From positions 62,001 to 126,000 of the forward strand of contig JALKBU010000020.1 in NCBI GenBank assembly GCA_023091735.1: a DNA stretch of 64,000 bases, in the 5' to 3' direction. Both the position numbers and the translations under genes were made by a program. The DNA comes from Trichomonas tenax (Eukaryota > Parabasalia > Trichomonadida > Trichomonadidae). Under the pieces are notes generated by a model. That model was not told where the DNA came from, did not search any database, and saw only the letters and a list, made by a program, of their open reading frames with translations. Below, one piece after another: positions 8,711-18,735 of this stretch (positions are counted from its first letter, which is position 1; each line of letters starts with the position of its first letter).

Positions 8711-10528
8711 ATGATTGAAGCGATTAAGCATATCAAGGAGTTCGTCGTCGCTTATTCTACGACCACTACTCCAGAGAAGCCAGAGCCAGAAGCAGAGGAA
8801 GCTAAACAACTCGTGAAGAATCTTTTCTCTTATGGGAATGCCAATTATTATTTATCAGCTATCACGTATTTGTTGGAGATTTCCGATATCAAAGAGACTG
8901 AGAAACTGCTTCAGCAGCACAAAATCGGTGCAGACACTTCCCTTATCGGAATCCCAGCATATCGCTCTTTAGTCGACAAATACATCGCTCTACACAACGA
9001 ATTCGAGGAGTTCAAGGCCAAGGCAGGCAACGCTCTTCCTAAAGTCGAAGCATTGAACAGCTCATTGAACACAATGCTGACAGATGAGCAGCAGTGCCGC
9101 AACGAGCTCGAAGTCAGACTCTCCAAGATGACAGACCAGCACAGGAAGAACATTGAGGATCTCCGTAGCAGAGTCACGTCCAGAGAAACAATGATTCACA
9201 CCTTAGAAGAGAGAATCGACAAGCTCACAGCTGAAAACGCCGCTCTCGCCAAGAGCAAGGGACGCAATGTCGAGGCTGTCTATCAAGAAATGCAGAACTT
9301 GAAGCTCGACCTCGAGATGAAAACCGAAAAGCTGAGAATGGTCGAAGAACAGAATCGCCAGAATCTCATGATATACGCCAACGAGATAAGTCAGCTCAAG
9401 GACGAGAACTTGAAGTTGGCGGAGAAGGCATCAAAGGAACCGCAAGAGGCTCCAGCAGCATCTGCAGACATTCCAACATCGCCAGTCAAGGCTCCAGCAC
9501 CCCAGAAGCCACCAGTGCAGACCATTGAGGAGGTTTACGCTGAGATTTTCCAGGCCATCGACAGAAACAGCATCAACCAGAGAGCTATCGAAGAAATATC
9601 TAAAGCAGTCTTTAAGTCACTCGAAAATAAGCGTAAACTCGCTGCAGACATCCTCGCAGTATTCGGCGTTAAGTCTTACGAGAATGTTGTCGAAGAACTC
9701 GACGCACAGAAGAAGGCTCTCGACGAAAAGATCGAAAACGAAAGACAAGAATTCGAAAATGAGAAGGCAACAATCGAACAAACAAACATAGACATCGCTG
9801 CTACAAATGCAGGATTAGAGAAGTCCATTGCAGAACATCAGGAAGTCCTTAAGGGCATCAAGGATGATATTTCTGCAAAGGAGGCAAGATTCAGAGAGCT
9901 CACAGGTGCCCTCGAACGCCTTGAGAGCGATATCAGGTCTAACACAGCTATCCAAGAAAAGAACATAGCAACACTCAACGACTTGATCGCAAAGGTTGAC
10001 AACAATCAAGCTACGCTCAACACAAACAAGGAAGAGTTGCAGAAACTCCTTGAACGTGTCACAGAGAAGACAATGGAATTAAACAACATCAAAGAAACAA
10101 ACAAGAACGTTCTCATGGAGATCACAACAAACAACAGCAAGATAGAGATATTATTAAGTGAAATTCGCCAGTCTGACGAAGAATGCGCGAAACTCAACTC
10201 CGAGCTTTCATCGCTCAACCAGCGCCTCGAGCTTCTCCAGAAGAACAAGCAACAGAACGAGACATCATTGGCGAACCTCAGAGAGAGTATAACGAAGCAG
10301 AACGAACAGACAAAGACAACACTTGGAAATGTCACAAATCTCGAAACGAAATGTGCCCAAGTCAACGAAAACTTACAACTCCGTATACAGGCCATCAGAG
10401 ATGCTGCTGACAACATGCAGGAGGTCGCCGAGGAACACAAGAAGCTCATGGCACAGATGAACGAACTCGCGGACTCCTTACAGAAGGGGCTCGATGATAG
10501 AACGCCATTCGATGACGAACTTCACTAA
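8711..10528 (+). CDS. Coiled-coil protein of unknown function (605 aa)
   Basis: Starts MIEAIKHIKEF and has a helical N-terminal domain of about 110 residues, then coiled coil from about 115 to 240, a Pro/Ala-rich linker around 245-275 (SPVKAPAPQKPP), a second small helical domain at about 280-330, and coiled coil to residue 590. An open frame begins at 8597, but those extra 38 residues are Asn/Lys/Ile-rich and compositionally unlike the rest, so 8711 is preferred. Codon choice is strongly biased toward C-ending codons, suggesting high expression. No catalytic motif is present. A structural cytoskeletal or tethering role is inferred from shape only. Confidence 0.75.
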   Translation: MIEAIKHIKEFVVAYSTTTTPEKPEPEAEEAKQLVKNLFSYGNANYYLSAITYLLEISDIKETEKLLQQHKIGADTSLIGIPAYRSLVDKYIALHNEFEEFKAKAGNALPKVEALNSSLNTMLTDEQQCRNELEVRLSKMTDQHRKNIEDLRSRVTSRETMIHTLEERIDKLTAENAALAKSKGRNVEAVYQEMQNLKLDLEMKTEKLRMVEEQNRQNLMIYANEISQLKDENLKLAEKASKEPQEAPAASADIPTSPVKAPAPQKPPVQTIEEVYAEIFQAIDRNSINQRAIEEISKAVFKSLENKRKLAADILAVFGVKSYENVVEELDAQKKALDEKIENERQEFENEKATIEQTNIDIAATNAGLEKSIAEHQEVLKGIKDDISAKEARFRELTGALERLESDIRSNTAIQEKNIATLNDLIAKVDNNQATLNTNKEELQKLLERVTEKTMELNNIKETNKNVLMEITTNNSKIEILLSEIRQSDEECAKLNSELSSLNQRLELLQKNKQQNETSLANLRESITKQNEQTKTTLGNVTNLETKCAQVNENLQLRIQAIRDAADNMQEVAEEHKKLMAQMNELADSLQKGLDDRTPFDDELH

Positions 10529-11475
10529 ATATATCTTTTCATTAACTCTGTTAAATATACAACGTTTTCAAAATAATATCGATTTAAAAAATTATATTTT
10601 CTTTCTAATTCTACCTTTTGTCCTTCACATGTAACAACTGCTTTGATTATTTATCAATTCTAAACTTGTTTAAAGCTTGTTATTTCCGAAAGATTTTTGG
10701 AAAATCGCACAGAATAAAGAAAATTAGTATTTTGTCACTTGAATTCTGTCATAGTATAAGGCATTAATATTGATTTATCAAGCCAAAAGGTCCAAAACAA
10801 TAATATTTTTCATGATCAAAATACAGTTGGAATTGAAGTTCAGGAGTTTAAATTCTACATTTTTATCACCAATGTTACTTAAATCTCAAATCCAGAAAAG
10901 GATATTGAGAATTTGAAAAAAATGACATTTCAAATATGTAAAATTATGGTTTGAGAATTCAATCTTAATCATGATTTTCTATGTTAAGTTGAATGACAAT
11001 ATTAAAAATAATCAATTACATTTATCGATTAATGACACTCAAAAATATAAAAGAATTGAAGCTAAATACTTTGAATTTACTATTTCCATAATGAAATTAA
11101 ATGAGCAAATCAAAAATAGCATATCACGGCGAATAAAAAATGATCGATCAATATTGAAACGAACAGAAATTTATCACATTGAATTTATACATGGCATAAT
11201 GAGTATTGATTAAATTCAAAATAAAAGCCATGTATTAGCGTTAAGTTCGACGTGGCCACAATCAAATTCAAAATTAGCCAATCTTCTTTTAAATTTAAAA
11301 TATATTTAATGAAAGAAAGTTGAATTTTATATCAAAGCATGATAAAATCGAATAATAAACCAATTGCCATCGATTTTTTGATGAATTCAGCAACTGAAAC
11401 TTCGTCTGTTTGCAGAAAAATGGAAAAGAAACGATATGTTGCGACCGAACAATGCCAAAAAAGTCATTTATCAAA
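10529..11475. other. AT-rich intergenic spacer
   Basis: About 950 bp of AT-rich sequence. A frame at 10971-11213 (80 codons) is rich in Lys, Ile and Asn as expected by chance, so it is not called. Nothing else was recognised apart from the initiator at 11464. Confidence 0.4.
11464..11473 (+). promoter_or_regulatory. Initiator (Inr) of the aminotransferase gene
   Basis: TCATTTATCA matches the trichomonad Inr, with the predicted +1 A at 11466, 10 nt before the ATG at 11476. It decides the start: ATGs further upstream (11410 and 11452) would lie outside the transcript. Confidence 0.55.
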
Positions 11476-12657
11476 ATGTCTTTCAAGAAGACTGACTACT
11501 TGATGTTCCTCGAGAAAAAGCCTATTCCTGATTTAGGCGTCGGTTTCATGAAGTGCGCCACGAATCCAAAGGTCTTAAACCTCGGAACAGCTGAAAATCG
11601 CCTCGTTGAAGAATATATTTTGCCAATTTGCAAGGAAAGACCAGAATTTAACGCCATCAACTTAACATACACAGGCGGAATGCACACAGAGAAGCTCCGT
11701 CAGGCTCTTGCAAAGCTTTATGAAGATCATCTCGGAATGAAAAACGTCAATGGCGACCAAATTTTATTCGGAAGTGGCATTTCTCACCTCGTTGAGAGAA
11801 TCGCTTTCGCATTTTGTCAGAAGGGAGACTTAGTTTTGATTCCAGAGCCCGCTTATGGATGTTTCGAGCCAGATATGTATCCATGTGGCTGTGACTTCCA
11901 ATACATCGACTTAGAGAACCTTCCTCCGTCACCACCAGAAAATGCTAAGATATTGTTGCTTACGAACCCAGGAAATCCAATTGGAGACTTAATTCCAAAC
12001 CCAGACAAGGTTTTGAAGTGGGCATTCTCTAATCCAAACCTCCATGTCTTCACTGACGATGTGTACGCACTCTCTCTTCGCGGATCTGAATACACTTCTT
12101 TGATGTCACATCCAGACGCTGATCCAAACAGAATCCACCACTTATACGGTGTCTCCAAGGACTGGGGCATGGCTGGATTCCATGTTGGCATCTTCTACAC
12201 ACCAAACACAGAAGTTTTCAAAGCCGTTCGCACATGTATGGGTTGCTACCACATCAGCAGCGATACAACACAGATCCTCGAGCGCTTGTTCTGCGACATT
12301 GAACTTCGTGACAAGATTATCGTCGAAAGCAAGAGAAAACTCATCTACAACATCAATCTTACAGAAAAGATGCTCCAAGAAGGCGGCATCGAGTTCAGGC
12401 ATTGTGATGGATCGTTATTCATCATGATCAACCTCACAGACCTTGCTCCAACAAAGGAGGAGGAGAGGAAGCTTTGGCTCGACCTCATCGACAACTTCAA
12501 CATCCACGTTCTTCCAGGCGCAAACGGATTCAGATATCCAATCCCAGGATGGTACAGACTTTGCTTCTCTGTTGAGGAGCCAGTTCTCATCCAGGGCCTT
12601 AACTATCTCATTGATGGCGTCAAGAAGTTGAGAGCAGCCAAGGCACAGGCACAGTGA
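11476..12657 (+). CDS. Class I/II PLP aminotransferase (ACC-synthase-like)
   Basis: A 393-residue fold-type I pyridoxal-phosphate enzyme. Landmarks are NPGNPIG at 164-170 (cofactor-binding Asn), DDVY at 194-197 (Asp and Tyr that contact the pyridine ring), S227-K228 in SKDWGMAGFHVG (K228 forms the Schiff base), and an Arg in WYRLCFS near the C-terminus that should bind the substrate carboxylate. The pattern is nearest to the ACC-synthase/alanine-aminotransferase-like branch. One oddity is His236 where the family has the phosphate-contacting Arg (GFRxG becomes GFHVG). It probably transfers amino groups between 2-oxo acids and amino acids in the cytosol; the substrate is not readable. The C-rich codon bias indicates strong expression. 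Confidence 0.85.
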   Translation: MSFKKTDYLMFLEKKPIPDLGVGFMKCATNPKVLNLGTAENRLVEEYILPICKERPEFNAINLTYTGGMHTEKLRQALAKLYEDHLGMKNVNGDQILFGSGISHLVERIAFAFCQKGDLVLIPEPAYGCFEPDMYPCGCDFQYIDLENLPPSPPENAKILLLTNPGNPIGDLIPNPDKVLKWAFSNPNLHVFTDDVYALSLRGSEYTSLMSHPDADPNRIHHLYGVSKDWGMAGFHVGIFYTPNTEVFKAVRTCMGCYHISSDTTQILERLFCDIELRDKIIVESKRKLIYNINLTEKMLQEGGIEFRHCDGSLFIMINLTDLAPTKEEERKLWLDLIDNFNIHVLPGANGFRYPIPGWYRLCFSVEEPVLIQGLNYLIDGVKKLRAAKAQAQ

Positions 12658-12711
12658 ATATAATTCTAAAAATACAAACTATTTTAATATACAAACAAAA
12701 AAATATAAATA

Positions 12712-15666
12712 TTATGATGGTGGTAATGGTGGAAGCTTTGCTTTCTTGTGGAATGTATTATATAAATCATTCTTGTTCTTTTCGTCAAGCACCAAATTCC
12801 TGTCTTCAATTTGTAACTTGATAAGCGCCTTTTCAAGCTTCTTTATGTTCTTCTCCAAAACTGGACATTTCTCGCATGTCTTTTCCATGATTTCTTTGAT
12901 CTCTTGCTTCTTGTCTGAGATGTGTGTGAGCATCTCCATGCACTCTTCATTGAGATCATCAACGATTTTGCTGTATTTCGCTTGGATTGTGTTGAAATCA
13001 TCTTCCATCTGTTTGATGCGTTCCTCTGAATCTTTTCGTGCTGCTTCGATCTGCATCTGGCAGTCTTCGTAGTGATCGAGTTCGTCGTTATTGAGCTCAC
13101 TGACAACTGCTTCTTCCTGTTCTTGCAGCTTCTCTGTGAATGTCTCTCTTGCTTTTGCAACAATTTCTTTTGTCTCCGCTCTGAGAGAATCTTCGAGAGC
13201 CTGATTTGAAGCTTCAACGCCACACAAATCATTCTGAATGAATTCGATGTTGAGTTCTAAGTCTGCCTTAAGCTTGTCGAGCTGCTGTGATATCTGTTGA
13301 GACTTTTCTTGTTCTTGGACAATCATTGGAGTGTATTCAAGTCGAATTGCTTCAACGATTTTCGCTTTTTCATGTTCGAGTTTAATCTTGAGCTCTGAAA
13401 TTCTTTGTTCGGCGTGTTCGATCTGTCTTATCTTTCTCAACACTTCTTGCTCGTTTACGGAGAACTTTTCTTCAAGTAAGAGAATAACTTTCTCTTTTTC
13501 TTGAACTTCTTCGTTCAAAACTTTGATGTTTCCTGATGTTTCATCGCGTTTCTTTTGAAGTGCAATTTCGTAGTTTTTCTGCGCTTCTTCTAACTGTGCT
13601 CTAAGAGTCAATGTGTTATTCATTGCCTCTATGTAGTTGTTCTTTGTATCCTGAAGCTGCTTGAGGCCTTCTGCTTCTTCTAACTTCAATGAACGATGAA
13701 CAGCGATGAATTCTTGTCTCTTCTTGTCGAGATTCGTGTCAGTAGTTGCTGGAGTAGGTTCTGGTGGTGGAGAAGCTTCCTTTCTTGCTGATGCCTGTTG
13801 CGATCTCGAAGATAACTGCTGTGAACGAGCTGTTGAACGTGCAGTTGAACGACTTGAAACGTGTGCTGAAGAATTGTTGGAATCTGAGAGTTTATAAAGA
13901 GGATCTTTGAATGGTGATTGCGTGATTTTTGTTGGAGTTGGAAGTTCTTTAAATGGATTTACGAACTCCTTTGTTGGAGTCTGCAAATCTTTGTTTGGTG
14001 TTTGTTGAATTTCCTTTGGAGGAGTCTCATCACTACGTGAAGAAATGTTTCCGGATTGTGCCAGTGTTGAAGGAACAGGACGAAGTAATTCAAGTTCTGC
14101 TTCATGCTGCGCTTTGAGTGCCTTCATCTTCTCGTTGACGGCGTTTTGCACTCTTTGTTCCATTTCTTGACGCTTTTGCTTTTCGAGAGACTCCTCTTCT
14201 TCATTGAAGTCATTGTTTTCATCTGATGCTCCAAGTACAGCTCTGTTTTCTTCAATAACTGCTTCAAGTTCAAGTTTAAGTGCTTCAATCTTCGCATTAT
14301 AATATCTGATGTCTTTTTCACCCTGGCGCTTTGCTTCTTTCTCTTCGTGATCGAAATGATTGTTAATTTCTGCTCTGGTGTCACGCCATTCGTCTTTAAC
14401 TTGCTGAATTGTTGTTTCGATGTGATTAATTTGGTCTGTTAACTTCTTCATTTCTGCTTCATGTTGATCCTTTAATTCCTTAATGCGCTGTCCGTGGAGT
14501 CTCTCTTTCTCTTCAAGATCAGCATTAGATTTATCTTTGTCGTTTGCAATTGATTGACGAAGTTGATTCAATGAATCAGTCATTCTCATTAACTTTGCTT
14601 CTAATGCTGCTTGAATTTCTCTTTTCGCGTCCTCTATGTTTGCATCGTGATTGTTTATCATGTCTTGATATCTATTTTCTAACTCCTGTTGCTTCGATTC
14701 AATCGTTGCCTTCATTTTCAACTCGTTTTCTTTGATTTGTGCTTTAATTTTGCGATTTTTGTTTTCAAGGTATTCGATTTTTTCTTTTTTCTCCGCTATT
14801 TGCGAATTCAAGCTTGCTTCTGTCTCTTTGAATTGGCGCTCATAGTCGGCCTTTATCTGATTCCACTTCTCTTCAATCGCAGGGCCAACTTCGAGATGAC
14901 TTTTTTGAAGATTTTTATATTTTTCTTGCAAATCTAAAACTTTTTTCTCATCAGATCCAAGTTTCTCATCGAGGTTCTCTTTATGACGTTTGAGTCTTTC
15001 GTTGTTTCTGGTGATCTCAAGAGTGACTTCCGCCATTCTTTGATCGATTGCAACATTCAAATCATCAGATGCCTTTTTTGTTGCGTTTTTTGTCATTTCT
15101 AAAGCATCCAACTTCATGCTGAGTTGTTTTTCGAAGTGATCAGTAAACCTTTGTGTTTCTATTTTGATTCTTTCGTTCATCGATGAATTCGCGGCTTCAA
15201 TTCTCTCATTTAGTGACGAAACTATCTTATTGTGTTCTTTTCTCTTCTGGTCGAACTTTTTCGCCATCGTATCTCTTTGATTTTGCAGTAATTGTTCTAA
15301 AATTGTTTGACTGTTTTGATTTGACTTTTTTTGTTCAGCTACAAGTCTGTCTATGCTCGCATCAATAGTGTTGGATGAGTCTAAAAGCTGTTTGTAAGAT
15401 CTCAAATATAATGAATTTAAAGATTCAATGCGTGTTTTCTTAAATTGCTTCACTCTGCTCTGTATTTTTATCAGTTTGTCTGAATTTGTGTCAACATTCA
15501 GCGACAAAGCGATATTTCGATATCTCCCGAATATCTCGTCACATTGCGGCATAAAGGTCTTCAATTCCTGAGTGCCTTTCGTGCCGTTTGTTTTCGACAT
15601 CGCTCTGATGGAGCCGGACAGTTCTGCAATAAAGTGTTTGCACTTGCTATTCGCCTCCGAACTCAT
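12712..15666 (-). CDS. Large coiled-coil protein with a TPxK-rich linker (984 aa)
   Basis: A 984-residue protein, almost all predicted coiled coil. Residues 1-95 are a helical head, about 100-530 the first rod, about 535-640 a Pro/Thr/Ser-rich linker, about 645-965 the second rod, with a short tail ending in PPLPPS. The linker carries a run of S/T-P-x-K sites (TPPK, TPNK, TPTK twice, SPFK) inside about 45 residues, followed by Ser/Arg-rich repeats (SRSTARSTARS). S/T-P-x-K is the classical cyclin-dependent-kinase consensus, so cell-cycle control of assembly is possible (inference). No known domain was recognised. The 3' end lies about 55 bp from the convergent aminotransferase gene. Confidence 0.8.
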   Translation of the reverse strand: MSSEANSKCKHFIAELSGSIRAMSKTNGTKGTQELKTFMPQCDEIFGRYRNIALSLNVDTNSDKLIKIQSRVKQFKKTRIESLNSLYLRSYKQLLDSSNTIDASIDRLVAEQKKSNQNSQTILEQLLQNQRDTMAKKFDQKRKEHNKIVSSLNERIEAANSSMNERIKIETQRFTDHFEKQLSMKLDALEMTKNATKKASDDLNVAIDQRMAEVTLEITRNNERLKRHKENLDEKLGSDEKKVLDLQEKYKNLQKSHLEVGPAIEEKWNQIKADYERQFKETEASLNSQIAEKKEKIEYLENKNRKIKAQIKENELKMKATIESKQQELENRYQDMINNHDANIEDAKREIQAALEAKLMRMTDSLNQLRQSIANDKDKSNADLEEKERLHGQRIKELKDQHEAEMKKLTDQINHIETTIQQVKDEWRDTRAEINNHFDHEEKEAKRQGEKDIRYYNAKIEALKLELEAVIEENRAVLGASDENNDFNEEEESLEKQKRQEMEQRVQNAVNEKMKALKAQHEAELELLRPVPSTLAQSGNISSRSDETPPKEIQQTPNKDLQTPTKEFVNPFKELPTPTKITQSPFKDPLYKLSDSNNSSAHVSSRSTARSTARSQQLSSRSQQASARKEASPPPEPTPATTDTNLDKKRQEFIAVHRSLKLEEAEGLKQLQDTKNNYIEAMNNTLTLRAQLEEAQKNYEIALQKKRDETSGNIKVLNEEVQEKEKVILLLEEKFSVNEQEVLRKIRQIEHAEQRISELKIKLEHEKAKIVEAIRLEYTPMIVQEQEKSQQISQQLDKLKADLELNIEFIQNDLCGVEASNQALEDSLRAETKEIVAKARETFTEKLQEQEEAVVSELNNDELDHYEDCQMQIEAARKDSEERIKQMEDDFNTIQAKYSKIVDDLNEECMEMLTHISDKKQEIKEIMEKTCEKCPVLEKNIKKLEKALIKLQIEDRNLVLDEKNKNDLYNTFHKKAKLPPLPPS

Positions 15667-16043
15667 TTTTGGTTTTTCTTTTGATGTTTGGTATGTTTAT
15701 ATGATATTAAATGTATTTGCACTTGCAAAATTGCAAAATTCTCAAAATTTAAAAATAACGAACAAATTGCTATTAATCCTTTCGTAGCATAAATTTATAC
15801 TGAGCTTTATTATAAATGACGCTTGGTCATTAAAATTTTAATTCAAAATGAATATCATTAAAATTTCAAAATTAAATTGCATTCTTTTATCATATATGAA
15901 GGTATTAACATTCTCAAATGCTCTTTATTATAATATGTCTTCACTCATCTTCAATATATAATCATAATTAAGAAGAGAATATGCTGATATCTAAAAAATA
16001 TGGATGAAAAAAAAAGAAATTACTTGAAATGTGTTAAGGGTGT
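15667..16043. other. Intergenic spacer
   Basis: Upstream of the 984-residue coil gene and downstream of the membrane protein gene. It is AT-rich, and no feature was recognised. Confidence 0.4.
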
Positions 16044-18701
16044 TTAGATGTTGCGAATGCGGAACTGTGTTCTGAGGTGGACGGACCAGCAGAAGAGGGC
16101 GAAGGCAGCAACAACAACGAGTGTCTCAATTGGAAGGCCTGAGAACCAGGCAACAACCTTGGACTGGATGGCAATCTTTGTGGAGACAACAGCTGTGTTC
16201 TCGCCAGTGCGGTAGAGATCAACTGTGTACTCACCATGGAGGTACTTTGTTGGGATGGAAACACGAGACATTGTAAGGGAGGAAGCAGCTGGGAGTGAAG
16301 CAGCAACCTGGCCGTCTGGTCTCATGACCTTAGCAACGAAGTAACCACCTGTGATTGTCTTCTCGTTGAAGATTGTTGTGTAGTCGATTGTGATAGCATC
16401 TGGTGTCTGGATAACCTTGGCATCGAACTTGATATCACCTTCGATCTCGTAGTTCTGTGTGAGGGCCTTTCCACCAGCTAAGAGTGGAAGGTACTCATCA
16501 CCCTTGCGGACGACGATTTCAGCTGTGACTGGACCCTTTGGAACTGAAGCATCGATTGTGAACTCGACTGTCTCTAAGCCCTTCTGGTCGCAGGAAGCTG
16601 TGCGCTCAGCGATAACGCGGTCGCCTTTCTTGAGAAGGATGACTGGGAAGGCGAGACCTGGGAGAAGTGCCTTGCCGACCTTCTTCTCCTTGACAACGAG
16701 CTCGGCCTTGATTGTCTGGCCGTATGTGAGCTTAGCTGGTCTGTCGAAGCCCTTGACGCCGTCAGCGATGATTTCTGTATCAAGCTTGACAACGATTGGC
16801 TCTTCCATGTGGAGTGGGATAAGGAAGCCCTCAGCGTTCTTGAAGTTGAACTCGATTGTGAAACCTGTGGCGAGATCGATGTTCTCATCGACTGTTGTTT
16901 CGAACTCAACAGAGATGTTGCCATCCTTAGCAGAGACTTCACCATCAACTGTCTTAGCGATGGCGTTGCCGCACTTAAGGAGCATAGCATACTTCTGAGC
17001 CTCAGCAGCACCAGATGGGTAGAAAGACTCAGAGGCAGCATCATGAAGATCCTCGCCGAAGTCCTTCTCGTCCTTGAACATCTCAACAATACCATCAGGG
17101 TTAATAACACCTGGAACAAGGGAAACCTTGAGGAGTTCACCAAGCTTTGGTGTGGAGTTGATCTTGGAGGAGATAACTGTCATGTTAGCCTTGTAAGCAT
17201 AACGGAATTCCTTGCGAGTGTGGATGCCGTGCTGGCGATCACCAATCTCAACGGAAACCTTGAGGTGGCCGTCGGGGAGTGGGTGCTTTGGATCGAATGT
17301 GTACTGGAATGTGTGGTCGAGCTTGAACTCGTTGGATTCGTAGAAGAGGAGAGCATCAGAGGCATCATAGACAGCGAATGTGGCTAATGTGTTCTCTTCA
17401 ACTTCGATACCCTCTTCGAAGCGGCCGTGGAGGACAGACTTGATTGTAGCACCTGGCTCGATAACACCACCGGCCGGGATGAGCTCATCAGCGCCGATTG
17501 TAGCCTCGCAGGAGATATCGACTGGGAGGGAGATGGAGGAGTGGATGTTCTTTGTCATGTCGACCTGGTTGCCATCACGGATTGGCATCCAAGCGTTAAC
17601 ATCGAATGTGATTGGACCGAGCTTAGAAGCTTGTGTGAAGCGGTCACCAATCCAAACACCATTGCGTTCATCGAACTCAAGCTTTGTCTCAGCAGCCTTC
17701 TCGTCACCTAATGTGACTGTAACGTTAACCTGAACGAACTGGTTAATGAAACGCTTAAGGAGGCGGATGGAAGCAGCTGGGCGGATAACCTGGTTGAGTG
17801 TAAGGCCACCACGGGAGATATCGATAACCTGGTTATCTGTTGTGATAGCGAAGAGCTGAACATCTAACATCTTCTCGAACTGACCATCGTGAGCAAGAAG
17901 GCGTGTGAGGTAGTAGAGATCGTTGATGGAGTCTGTGACATGAAGGAAGTCCTTAACATCCTGTGGGATATCAAGATAGTTGTCAGATGTGCCAGAGCAA
18001 AGAACACGGCCAATTGTGTAAAGAGTGATGTTCTTGGCCTTGATGCCGTCAGAAATGATCTTCTTGACGAACTGTTCAGCACGGTAGTTGTTTGTGGAGA
18101 GGGAGATGGCCTTGGAGATGGATGTACCATAGATCTGAGCATCGATTGTGTCAACACCATCGAAAGAGTAGTGGTCATCCTGTGTGTGGTCTGTGATGAA
18201 GTTGCGGATGGCGAATGTGTTAAGCCATGTGAGCTCGTTCTCGAAGTTGTGAAGTGTGAGGTAAGCGAAGTGTGTAGCCTTGACGGATGGGTCAGCATCG
18301 TTGGAGTCACGGAAGAGGCCAGAGTTGGAATCGTAATGGTTCTTAAGGAATTCAATGATAGATGGGACATCAAGGGACTGTGGCATAAGGACTGTAGCCG
18401 CCTTGAAGTAGTAGTATGTAGCCTCGACGGAGGACTTCATGCCTGGGGCCATACCGGCACCACCGTCACGGTTACGGAGGGATGTGATGAAACGCTGGGC
18501 GTTAGGGAAGTTCATGTGGTTGTAGAGACCATATGTGAAGCCAAGGTAGATGGCGTGATATGTTGTCTCGGCATTTGGCTCTTGGTTAGCCTGCTCGATG
18601 AAGCCACCGTTAGCATGCTGCTTCAAGCCAATCTCGGCAAGGCGCTTGCCAAGTTGATAGTGATCAATGGCAGCACGTGAGAAAGTGGCGAAGAGAAACA
18701 T
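16044..18701 (-). CDS. Abundant type I membrane protein, ribophorin-II-like architecture
   Basis: An 885-residue protein. A short hydrophobic start (MFLFATFSRA) could be a signal peptide. Residues about 15-290 hold repeated helix pairs of the alpha-toroid (prenyltransferase/squalene-cyclase-like) type, seen as ETTYHAIYLGF, SVEATYYYFK and SVKATHFAYL. Residues about 300-840 are beta-rich, in several Ig-like sandwiches. One transmembrane helix at about 855-873 is followed by a basic tail ending RIRNI. Toroid plus beta-sandwich plus C-terminal membrane anchor is the layout of ribophorin II, the oligosaccharyltransferase subunit, but this protein is longer and has one membrane segment instead of several. 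A trichomonad-specific surface protein is the main alternative. Codon use is the most biased and GC-rich in the window, pointing to very high expression. Confidence 0.6.
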   Translation of the reverse strand: MFLFATFSRAAIDHYQLGKRLAEIGLKQHANGGFIEQANQEPNAETTYHAIYLGFTYGLYNHMNFPNAQRFITSLRNRDGGAGMAPGMKSSVEATYYYFKAATVLMPQSLDVPSIIEFLKNHYDSNSGLFRDSNDADPSVKATHFAYLTLHNFENELTWLNTFAIRNFITDHTQDDHYSFDGVDTIDAQIYGTSISKAISLSTNNYRAEQFVKKIISDGIKAKNITLYTIGRVLCSGTSDNYLDIPQDVKDFLHVTDSINDLYYLTRLLAHDGQFEKMLDVQLFAITTDNQVIDISRGGLTLNQVIRPAASIRLLKRFINQFVQVNVTVTLGDEKAAETKLEFDERNGVWIGDRFTQASKLGPITFDVNAWMPIRDGNQVDMTKNIHSSISLPVDISCEATIGADELIPAGGVIEPGATIKSVLHGRFEEGIEVEENTLATFAVYDASDALLFYESNEFKLDHTFQYTFDPKHPLPDGHLKVSVEIGDRQHGIHTRKEFRYAYKANMTVISSKINSTPKLGELLKVSLVPGVINPDGIVEMFKDEKDFGEDLHDAASESFYPSGAAEAQKYAMLLKCGNAIAKTVDGEVSAKDGNISVEFETTVDENIDLATGFTIEFNFKNAEGFLIPLHMEEPIVVKLDTEIIADGVKGFDRPAKLTYGQTIKAELVVKEKKVGKALLPGLAFPVILLKKGDRVIAERTASCDQKGLETVEFTIDASVPKGPVTAEIVVRKGDEYLPLLAGGKALTQNYEIEGDIKFDAKVIQTPDAITIDYTTIFNEKTITGGYFVAKVMRPDGQVAASLPAASSLTMSRVSIPTKYLHGEYTVDLYRTGENTAVVSTKIAIQSKVVAWFSGLPIETLVVVAAFALFCWSVHLRTQFRIRNI

Positions 18702-18724
18702 TATTTTTTTGGTTTGACCCGAAA

Positions 18725-18735
18725 CTCAAAAGTGA
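18725..18735 (-). promoter_or_regulatory. Predicted initiator of the membrane protein gene
   Basis: Read on the minus strand this is TCACTTTTGAG, matching the Inr consensus, with the +1 A about 32 nt before the ATG. Confidence 0.4.

Noticed and set aside
10971..11213. 80-codon ATG frame in a spacer
   Set aside because: Composition is Lys/Ile/Asn as expected from random AT-rich sequence, with no motif and no supporting context.
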